Source: Hyphomicrobiales bacterium
GTDB lineage: Bacteria; Pseudomonadota; Alphaproteobacteria; Rhizobiales; Rhizobiaceae
Direction: 5' to 3'
Length of the DNA: 5,828 nt
NCBI GenBank assembly: GCA_011087745.1
Contig: JAALLB010000124.1
Location: 1 to 5,828 of the forward strand
In this document: positions 1-5,641 of the stretch, piece after piece
Position numbering within the stretch: position 1 is the first letter of the stretch
Layout: every line of letters starts with the position of its first letter
The notes under the pieces: generated by a model
What the model was told of the DNA's origin: nothing
Database searches by the model: none
What the model saw: the letters and a program-made list of their open reading frames with translations, nothing else
Program-made: the position numbers and the translations under genes

Positions 1-20
1 ATAAGATGATTGACCGTCAA

Positions 21-599
21 CTAAAAATCCCGTGGCGGGGTAGCTGGGCAGTTACGTTTATTCTTCAAAGCTACCGAATAGGTTCCATAAACCATGATCG
101 CACCAATCATTATCAAATCGCCCGCATTCAATGATTGATTTTCAAGTCCAAACAGATTTCCCTTGGTAACGGTTACAGATACTCCAATAAGAGTGACTAT
201 GAAGCCAATTACCTGAAATGACGTAACTTTGGTTCTGAACAGGAGGTAATTTAAGATAAATACGATCAAGGGCATTGCTGCCTGTTCAATTGCAACATTG
301 ATTGCACTTGTATGGTTTAAAGCCAGGTACATTAGATTGTTGAATACGGCAAAGCCGATGGCACCTGCAATAAACAAGAACTTCCAGTGCTTTTTTATCG
401 TCTCAAAACCTCGCCTGATGAACTTTTGAGCAAAGATGAATAATACAATGCATGCAAACAACCAACGAAGCCATGTCAGCAAGAAGGGCGAAACATGCCC
501 TGCAGCGATTTTTCTAGCGATTGCATTTCCTGCCCAAAACAAGGCGGTTAGTGTGAGTAATAGAAACGGATTTGCGAAAATTGAGGTTTTTTGTTGCAT
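21..599 (-). CDS. EamA/DMT-family membrane transporter, C-terminally truncated
   Basis: The 192-residue product has the look of a drug/metabolite transporter (EamA fold): an N-terminal FWAGNAIARK stretch (about residues 21-30), a WLRW motif near 43-46, and six likely membrane helices at about 11-33, 38-56, 72-94, 97-118, 126-145 and 160-178. Full members have about 300 residues and ten helices, from two EamA repeats; here the frame stops just after helix 6. From about residue 183 (window position 55 and below) the residues (NCPATPPRDF) no longer look like a membrane transporter, and no other frame of the last ~50 bases gives an obvious helix 7. It is thus either truncated or frame-shifted, with the rest outside the window. 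ATG at 599 is the only start after an upstream in-frame TGA, and it has no good Shine-Dalgarno sequence. It is divergent from purA. The substrate cannot be told; such proteins export metabolites or amino acids across the inner membrane. Confidence 0.8.
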   Translation of the reverse strand: MQQKTSIFANPFLLLTLTALFWAGNAIARKIAAGHVSPFLLTWLRWLFACIVLFIFAQKFIRRGFETIKKHWKFLFIAGAIGFAVFNNLMYLALNHTSAINVAIEQAAMPLIVFILNYLLFRTKVTSFQVIGFIVTLIGVSVTVTKGNLFGLENQSLNAGDLIMIGAIMVYGTYSVALKNKRNCPATPPRDF

Positions 600-787
600 G
601 GGAGTTGTTTGGTAAGTTGCGAAAAACTGTAGTCAATAAAAACTGGAGGTTGATGTTTGCCGCTTTTTTGGACTATTAACAACCGTAATCTGGTTTCTTC
701 ATTTGCTTTGATCCTGATTGCATGCAGTGCGACGCATCCGCGATAACTTGCAACTTATTTTAAAATGCAAAGACAGAAGAGAGTTCT

Positions 788-2083
788 ATGACAAATGTAG
801 CAGTAATTGGTTCTCAATGGGGTGATGAGGGCAAAGGAAAAATTGTTGACTGGTTATCAGAGCGAGCTGATCTAGTTGTTCGTTTTCAGGGCGGGCATAA
901 TGCGGGTCATACCCTGGTTATTGATGGTGTAAGCTACAAGCTGAGCCTGTTGCCTTCTGGTGTGGTGCGAAAAGGCAAACTTGCCGTAATTGGCAATGGC
1001 GTGGTTATTGATCCGCACGCACTGATGGCGGAAATTGAACGTTTGGCGGAGCAGGGTGTTGTCGTAACACCTGAGAACTTCAGAATTGCTGAAAATGCCA
1101 CTCTAATTCTTTCTGTTCATCGTGAACTGGACGGTATTCGTGAAGATGCAGCTGCGGTTGGTACAAAAATTGGTACAACGCGCCGCGGTATTGGACCAGC
1201 ATATGAAGACAAAGTCGGTCGCCGAGCGATACGTGTTCTTGATCTTGCCAATCTGGATAGTATTGGTCCGAAGATTGAGCGCCTTTTGACACATCATAAC
1301 GCACTACGCCGGGGGCTTGGACAGTCAGAAATTGAATTTGATACTATTTATCAAGAGCTTGAAGCGGTTGCTGATCGTATGGTCCCATACAGTGAACCTG
1401 TGTGGAAGTTGCTTGATGATGCCAAGCGCCAAGGATCACGAATTTTGTTTGAAGGTGCCCAAGGCACCTTGTTGGACATTGACCATGGTACTTATCCATT
1501 TGTAACTTCTTCCAATACGGTTGCAGGACAAGCAGCGGCTGGCTCAGGCATGGGGCCAAGTTCAGTTGGATATGTATTAGGTATTACAAAGGCTTATACA
1601 ACGCGTGTGGGTGAGGGGCCGTTTCCAACCGAGCAAGAAAATGAAGTAGGTCAATTCCTCGGTGAAAAAGGACATGAGTTCGGCACTGTAACAGGGCGTA
1701 AGCGTCGTTGTGGCTGGTTTGATGCGGTATTGGTCAAGCAAGCAGTGGCAACAAATGGTATTACTGGCATTGCTCTTACAAAACTGGATGTTTTGGACGG
1801 ACTTGAAGAAATTAAAATTTGTGTTGGCTATAAACTTGATGGCAAAACTATCGATTATATGCCAGCAAGTCAGGGTGTACAGGCGCGCGTTGAGCCAATT
1901 TATGAAACGCTTGAAGGATGGAAAGGTACGACCGTAGGTGCTCGTACCTGGAAAGAATTACCTGCAGAGACGGTCAAATACGTTAGACATGTGGAAGAAT
2001 TAATAGGCTGTCCGGTAGCACTTCTTTCCACAAGTCCGGAGCGTGAGGATACAATACTTGTTCATGACCCTTTTCAGGACTAA
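788..2083 (+). CDS. purA: adenylosuccinate synthetase
   Basis: This cytoplasmic enzyme joins IMP and aspartate using GTP to give adenylosuccinate, the first committed step from IMP to AMP. The 431-residue length matches the family (about 430). The signature motifs are all visible: the N-terminal P-loop-like GSQWGDEGKGK at 8-18 with the catalytic Asp13; GGHNAGHT at 35-42 with the catalytic His41; IGTTRRGIGPAYEDK at 128-142; GAQGTLLDIDHGTYP starting at 223; RKRRCGWFDA at 304-313, which carries the IMP/aspartate-binding arginines; and the guanine-specificity TKLD at 331-334. The ATG at 788 starts directly on the conserved N-terminus and has a purine-rich GAAGAGAG ribosome site at 776-783. No key residue seems to be missing. 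It is divergent from the transporter gene and followed by a weak terminator, so it may be transcribed alone or with partial read-through into the next gene. Confidence 0.98.
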   Translation: MTNVAVIGSQWGDEGKGKIVDWLSERADLVVRFQGGHNAGHTLVIDGVSYKLSLLPSGVVRKGKLAVIGNGVVIDPHALMAEIERLAEQGVVVTPENFRIAENATLILSVHRELDGIREDAAAVGTKIGTTRRGIGPAYEDKVGRRAIRVLDLANLDSIGPKIERLLTHHNALRRGLGQSEIEFDTIYQELEAVADRMVPYSEPVWKLLDDAKRQGSRILFEGAQGTLLDIDHGTYPFVTSSNTVAGQAAAGSGMGPSSVGYVLGITKAYTTRVGEGPFPTEQENEVGQFLGEKGHEFGTVTGRKRRCGWFDAVLVKQAVATNGITGIALTKLDVLDGLEEIKICVGYKLDGKTIDYMPASQGVQARVEPIYETLEGWKGTTVGARTWKELPAETVKYVRHVEELIGCPVALLSTSPEREDTILVHDPFQD

Positions 2084-2099
2084 ATTAAATACTAGCAAT

Positions 2100-2118
2100 T
2101 GGAAGTGATTCCATTTTT
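2100..2118 (+). terminator. weak intrinsic terminator after purA
   Basis: A short perfect hairpin, TGGAA (2100-2104), loop GTGA, TTCCA (2109-2113), is followed at once by five T residues (2114-2118), 17 bases after the purA stop codon. The stem is only 5 bp and not GC-rich, so termination would be partial at best. Read-through into the next gene (start 2156) is likely. The call rests on layout alone. Confidence 0.4.
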
Positions 2119-2155
2119 AATAAGAGTAACAGAGTAAAGTGCGGGTAGACGGGGA

Positions 2156-3661
2156 ATGGCTGACTATTATTCAATACTTGAGAAGACAATTTCTGGATTA
2201 CCTAATAATTCTCCAGAAGTACGTAATGCTGTTTATAAAAAAGCAAGATCAGCAATTGAAACGCAATTGCGCAATATGGACCCTTCACCCAGCGAAGACG
2301 CTATAAACTCGCAGCTGAAGTTACTTGAAGAAGCAATATTGCTGATTGATTCCGAGCATTCAGATCAACCTGATCCGGTAATAGTAGAAGAAACTGTCAT
2401 TTCTGAACCAGAACCAGAACCAGAGCCAGAAGAAACAGCTCTCCAAGAACCACTTGTTAGTTCTGCCGCCGTTAGCGCTGCTTCTTCACCTGAGAGTGTT
2501 GTTGAACGCGTTGAAACTGCAATTGAGCAAATTGAAAATGAGGCGCCTTCTAGTGTTGGTTTAGATGCACCATCCAGCTCTGTTGAAGGGGACGTTGATC
2601 CTGGGTCTATTTCTGTTGATCCCAAAACCAAGGATATTCTTGAACCTATTATCTCTGCAGATGTTGCTAGTGATGGTTCTCAGCCTGAAACAGCAGATTT
2701 GGATTTTGAAGAGAAAAAATCTGGCGGATTCTTCGGTGGCCTAGTAAAACTTTTGGTTATTCTTTGTTTATTGGGTGGTGCTGGCTACGCCGTATGGAAA
2801 AACAAGGATGAACTAACCGATTTTGCAAATAACATGATGAAACCGGCTGATGTGGCTGAGGAAGTTCAAACTACCTCTGCTGATACAGAGCCAGTGGAAG
2901 AAGTTGCTGAGCCTGAGCTGGTTGAAAAAACCACAGAAATTGTAACACCAGAACCAACAGAGCCTGAATTTGTAGAACCAGAAGTCGCGGAGCCAGAAGT
3001 TGCTGCACCAGAGGTTGTCGAACCTGAAATGACAGAACCTGAAGTGACGGAATCTCAATCAGAGAACGAGACCACGCAAGAGGGAACTGAATCAACTTCA
3101 CAGCAGAGCGGTGTAATTCCTATTGGTGAGGTGGCGTATCTTTACGAAGAGGGTACAGCTGGCAGTGGTGCAACCAGGACCAATGCAGCAATCACATGGG
3201 AAATTAAGCAAGAGAGCCTGAAAGAAGGAAATGCGCCAAAGCCAGTTATTGTTGGTAAAATGGACGTTCCCGAAAAAGCAATGTCGATTGATATTAATAT
3301 CAAAAGAAATATCGATGAGGCAGTTTCTGCAAGCCATATGATTGAGCTGCGTTTTAATCTTCCCGCAGATTTTACTGGCAAGTCGGTTGAGAGCATTGCT
3401 CGCTTTGTTATGAAGACAACTGAAGAGGCTCCAGGCGAACCTTTGGTTGCTGTTCCAGTTAAAGTCAGTGAAGGCTATTTCCTGATTGCATTGGATAACC
3501 TGACGCAAGCGGTAGCTGTGAACACGCAATTACTGAAAGAATCTGCCTGGATTGATGTTCCTATTGTTTATGGGACAGGAAAACGGGCGTTAATTACGCT
3601 TGAAAAAGGCGGCACTGGCGAGCGGGTCTTTGATGAAGCCTTTAAAGATTGGCAAAACTGA
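2156..3661 (+). CDS. uncharacterised single-pass membrane protein with Pro-Glu repeats
   Basis: No known function is recognised. The 501-residue protein has five parts. Residues 1-68 are a compact, probably helical domain (starts MADYYSILEKTISGLP). Residues 70-187 are acidic and low-complexity, including an EP run at 84-93. Residues 196-214 form one hydrophobic helix preceded by a Gly/Phe-rich KKSGGFFGG stretch. Residues about 230-318 are a Pro/Glu-rich linker with six five-residue repeats at 269-298. Residues 319-501 look like a folded, strand-rich domain ending in ALITLEKGGTGERVFDEAFKDWQN-type sequence. With no signal peptide, the likely topology is N-terminus in the cytoplasm and C-terminal domain in the periplasm on a stiff linker, somewhat TonB-like in plan; this is inference. 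From memory, similar proteins sit next to purA in Rhizobiales. The ATG at 2156 begins on the family-like N-terminus, but its ribosome site is poor (GGGG only one base before ATG). It ends in tandem stops, TGA-TAA (3659-3664). Confidence 0.85.
   Translation: MADYYSILEKTISGLPNNSPEVRNAVYKKARSAIETQLRNMDPSPSEDAINSQLKLLEEAILLIDSEHSDQPDPVIVEETVISEPEPEPEPEETALQEPLVSSAAVSAASSPESVVERVETAIEQIENEAPSSVGLDAPSSSVEGDVDPGSISVDPKTKDILEPIISADVASDGSQPETADLDFEEKKSGGFFGGLVKLLVILCLLGGAGYAVWKNKDELTDFANNMMKPADVAEEVQTTSADTEPVEEVAEPELVEKTTEIVTPEPTEPEFVEPEVAEPEVAAPEVVEPEMTEPEVTESQSENETTQEGTESTSQQSGVIPIGEVAYLYEEGTAGSGATRTNAAITWEIKQESLKEGNAPKPVIVGKMDVPEKAMSIDINIKRNIDEAVSASHMIELRFNLPADFTGKSVESIARFVMKTTEEAPGEPLVAVPVKVSEGYFLIALDNLTQAVAVNTQLLKESAWIDVPIVYGTGKRALITLEKGGTGERVFDEAFKDWQN
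2405..2428 (+). repeat. GAACCA hexanucleotide repeat, four copies
   Basis: Four tandem copies of GAACCA (the last is GAGCCA) encode Glu-Pro four times at residues 84-91 of the uncharacterised membrane protein. The unit is a multiple of three, so copy-number change would keep the frame and alter only the length of the acidic spacer. Confidence 0.85.
2960..3049 (+). repeat. 15-nt coding repeat, six units (EPEVx)
   Basis: Six consecutive units of five codons encode EPEFV, EPEVA, EPEVA, APEVV, EPEMT and EPEVT (residues 269-298). The DNA units have diverged (both gaa cca gaa and gag cct gaa codon choices), so the array is old or under protein-level selection rather than a fresh expansion. The product is a stiff acidic Pro-Glu linker between the membrane helix and the C-terminal domain. 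Confidence 0.85.
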
Positions 3662-3674
3662 TAAATTAATACGC

Positions 3675-3704
3675 TTGCAAATTATCAGCAAACGATAGTA
3701 ATAC
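3675..3704 (+). promoter_or_regulatory. candidate promoter of the thiamine-salvage operon
   Basis: TTGCAA (3675-3680) and TAATAC (3699-3704) are spaced by 18 bases and would start transcription near 3711, a few bases before the first riboswitch helix at 3715. The -35 is fair and the -10 is poor (three of six consensus bases). The position is better evidence than the motif match, since the riboswitch needs a promoter just upstream and the previous gene has no clear terminator. Confidence 0.35.
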
Positions 3705-3714
3705 ATAAAATGTA

Positions 3715-3857
3715 CTCCAGGGGGTGCCCACATGGGCTGAGATGTTCCAAAGAGATTTGGCGAACCCCTGATCACAATGTAAACGCAGCATCTTTATGCA
3801 ATTTGTAAACAATGTGGTCTGGAACCTGATCTGGTTGATACCAGCGTAGGAATGGAG
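3715..3857 (+). promoter_or_regulatory. TPP riboswitch (THI element)
   Basis: The conserved thiamine-pyrophosphate aptamer is readable by eye. P1 pairs CTCCA (3715-3719) with TGGAG (3853-3857). P2 pairs GGGG (3721-3724) with CCCC (3765-3768). P3 is GCCC/GGGC (3726-3729 with 3734-3737), followed by the pyrimidine-binding CTGAGA (3737-3742). P3a is CCAAA/TTTGG capped by a GAGA tetraloop (3747-3760). The pyrophosphate-sensing arm has GGAACCTGAT (3821-3830), P5 CTGG/CCAG (3831-3834 with 3841-3844), then CGTAGG (3845-3850), which closes P4. Between P2 and P4 there is an extra hairpin, 3770-3819. It lies upstream of thiX, thiY and a tenA-like gene, which fits TPP repression of pyrimidine salvage. 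How the signal is read out (60 bases from aptamer end to the GTG start) is not clear. Confidence 0.96.
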
Positions 3858-3916
3858 AAGGACAAAACACAAAGTTTTGCTCGTCTTCTTTTCAGCCCAA
3901 TTGAGAAAATGGTTCG

Positions 3917-4690
3917 GTGGAAAGAAATCTCAAGATCATTGCTGGAAAGAGCTTTTACGCACTTGTTGTGTGCGTATTTTTGCTCGCGCTATGGCAGGTC
4001 TGTATTTGGATATTTAATCCGCCGCAATATTTGTTTCCCACACCTTCTGCGGTCGCAGATGCCTTTATTCAAAACCCGGATTATCTCATTTCCAATATGT
4101 TTATTACGCTAAAGGAAATGGTACTTGGCTTTCTTGTTGGGGCTTTCGCAGGCATTTTAATTGCTTTGGTTTTATCTCAATTTGAGCTGCTTGATCGTTA
4201 TCTGATGCCTTTAGTGGTCGTAACGCAAACATTACCTGTTTTTGCGATTGCTCCATTGCTTGTGATCTGGTTCGGCTTTGGTATTGGTTCAAAAATAGTC
4301 ATGGCCGCTTTGATTATTTTTTTTCCTGTAGCCTCTGCCTTTTATGATGGATTGAAATCCACATCATCTACCTGGCTGGATTTGGCCAAGTCATGGCGCA
4401 TGTCAAAATTTCAAACATTGATGCATTTTCGAATTCCAGCAGCTTTGCCTTCTTTAATGACTGGCTTGAAAGTCGCCGCAACCATCGCACCGATTGGCGC
4501 GATCGTCGGGGAATGGGCTGGTGCTGCTGGTGGATTGGGGTTTGTGATGTTGCAGGCCAATGCTCGCACCCAAACCGCAACTGTTTTTGCAAGCCTTGTA
4601 CTGCTGGGATTATCAGCATGGGTCTTGCGATGGATTGTTGTTCAACTTGCTGACCACTATGTTTGGTGGTCGGCAACCAAAGTTTCTTAA
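3917..4690 (+). CDS. thiX: ABC transporter permease, thiamine-pyrimidine uptake (ThiX-like)
   Basis: This inner-membrane permease is likely the channel of the ThiXYZ importer for thiamine-derived pyrimidines. The 257-residue product is of usual length for the SsuC/TauC/ThiX type. Likely helices lie at about 12-33, 67-88, 96-118, 124-143, 183-199 and 222-243. The cytoplasmic EAA loop that docks the ATPase is at about 154-179 (LDLAKSWRMSKFQTLMHFRIPAALP), followed by the family's GEWAGAAGGLG at 198-207. FPTPSAV (40-46) is also typical. The start is GTG at 3917: an in-frame TGA at 3902 leaves no other choice. The ribosome site is weak (GAGAAAA at 3903-3909). The gene follows a TPP riboswitch and sits 15 bases before the binding-protein gene. 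The name ThiX rests on this context; the fold alone would also fit sulfonate or taurine permeases. No ATPase gene is in the window. Confidence 0.9.
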   Translation: MERNLKIIAGKSFYALVVCVFLLALWQVCIWIFNPPQYLFPTPSAVADAFIQNPDYLISNMFITLKEMVLGFLVGAFAGILIALVLSQFELLDRYLMPLVVVTQTLPVFAIAPLLVIWFGFGIGSKIVMAALIIFFPVASAFYDGLKSTSSTWLDLAKSWRMSKFQTLMHFRIPAALPSLMTGLKVAATIAPIGAIVGEWAGAAGGLGFVMLQANARTQTATVFASLVLLGLSAWVLRWIVVQLADHYVWWSATKVS

Positions 4691-4705
4691 AACACGGAGT
4701 AAATA

Positions 4706-5641
4706 ATGTATCGTTTCATAATTGCCATTCTGGCTTCCTTCTTATTTATAATGCCAGCTCACTCGGCAGAAAAACTAACCGTTCTTCTGGACTGGTTCGT
4801 AAACCCTGATCACGCACCGCTTGTTGTTGCCAAACAGAGGGGCATGTTTGAAGCTGCGGGTCTTGATGTGGATTTAATACCGCCGGCAGATCCAAGTGCA
4901 CCCCCTCGTTTGGTTGCAAGCGGGCAGGCAGATATTGCAATTTCATATCAACCTCAACTGCATGTGCAAGTTTCAGAGGGTCTTCCGCTAACTCGCATTG
5001 GAACGATTGTTGAAACACCGCTTAACTCGCTTATCGTTTTGAAAGATGGACCAATTAAATCAATTGCTGATCTTAAAGGTAAGAAAATCGGCTTTTCGGT
5101 AGGTGGCTTTGAAGATGCACTTTTAAAAGCAATGTTGGGTACTCACGGGGTTTCAATTGATGATATTGAATTGATCAATGTGAATTTTGCGCTTTCGCCA
5201 TCCTTGTTTAGTGGCAATGTTGATGCTGTTATCGGCGCTTATCGCAATTTTGAACTTAATCAAATGGATATCGAAGGCAAACTAGGCGTTGCATATTACC
5301 CTGAAGAGCATGGCGTACCAGTGTTTGATGAACTCATTCTGGTTGCCAAAAATGACACAGTGAATGATGCGCGTTACAAAACTTTCTTGGATGTCATTGA
5401 AGAAGCAACGCTCTTTTTGACCAATCATCCTGATGAAGCGTGGAATGATTTCATTGCAGCGCATCCTGATTTGAACAATGAACTCAATATTCGTGCATGG
5501 CGTGATACGCTTCCGCGATTTGCCAAACGTCCCTTGGCACTTGATACAAACCGTTATGAGCGCTTTGCAGAGTTTATGAAGTCATCCGGTCTGATTAAGT
5601 CTTCACCAGCACTGGATACTTATGCGGTTGAGTTAAAATAA
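4706..5641 (+). CDS. thiY: periplasmic pyrimidine-binding protein of the NMT1/THI5-like family (ThiY-like)
   Basis: This is the substrate-binding subunit that would capture a thiamine precursor, in studied ThiY proteins formylaminopyrimidine, and deliver it to the permease. The 311-residue product has a clean signal peptide (residues 1 to about 20 or 21, hydrophobic core FIIAILASFLFIM, cut near AHSA). There is no lipobox Cys, so the mature protein should be soluble in the periplasm. The NMT1-type hallmarks follow: LDWFVNPDHAPLVVAKQRG starting at 28, a GLDVDL strand at 52-57, PPRLVASGQADIAISYQPQL at 66-85, and IADLKGKKIGF at 120-130. ATG at 4706 has a good GGAG site at 4696-4699, the best in the operon, which suits a binding protein made in excess over its permease. 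Its stop codon overlaps the next start in TAATG (5639-5643), implying coupled translation. The ligand is inferred from family and riboswitch. Confidence 0.92.
   Translation: MYRFIIAILASFLFIMPAHSAEKLTVLLDWFVNPDHAPLVVAKQRGMFEAAGLDVDLIPPADPSAPPRLVASGQADIAISYQPQLHVQVSEGLPLTRIGTIVETPLNSLIVLKDGPIKSIADLKGKKIGFSVGGFEDALLKAMLGTHGVSIDDIELINVNFALSPSLFSGNVDAVIGAYRNFELNQMDIEGKLGVAYYPEEHGVPVFDELILVAKNDTVNDARYKTFLDVIEEATLFLTNHPDEAWNDFIAAHPDLNNELNIRAWRDTLPRFAKRPLALDTNRYERFAEFMKSSGLIKSSPALDTYAVELK

Noticed and set aside
700..770. Sigma-70 type promoter for purA
   Set aside because: TAAAAT at 761-766 could be a -10, but no -35-like hexamer stands 15-19 bases upstream; TTGCAA at 748 is only 7 bases away.
2365..2631. 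88-codon minus-strand frame with a Ser-Gly repeat
   Set aside because: The Ser-Gly run is just the complement of the GAACCA repeat that encodes Glu-Pro on the plus strand.
2960..3049. CRISPR-like or mobile-element repeat
   Set aside because: The repeats are contiguous, in frame, without spacers and encode a regular EPEVx protein pattern.
3098..3529. 143-codon minus-strand open frame
   Set aside because: It lies wholly opposite the C-terminal domain of the uncharacterised membrane protein and has a Cys/Asn/His-rich composition typical of an antisense shadow, with no motif.
3863..3892. Possible intrinsic terminator after the riboswitch (CAAAAC/GTTTTG hairpin, later TTTT)
   Set aside because: The stem is AT-rich and short, and the T run is not directly after it, so it does not meet the usual terminator pattern.
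3852..4112. 86-codon plus-strand frame opening with ATG inside the 3' end of the riboswitch
   Set aside because: It overlaps thiX in another frame, its residues show no family likeness, and the thiX frame carries the clear permease sequence. The good ribosome-site-like AGAAGGA lies downstream of its ATG, not upstream.
4368..4676. 102-codon minus-strand frame opposite thiX
   Set aside because: A Gln-rich shadow of the permease; the plus strand has the conserved EAA loop over the same bases.
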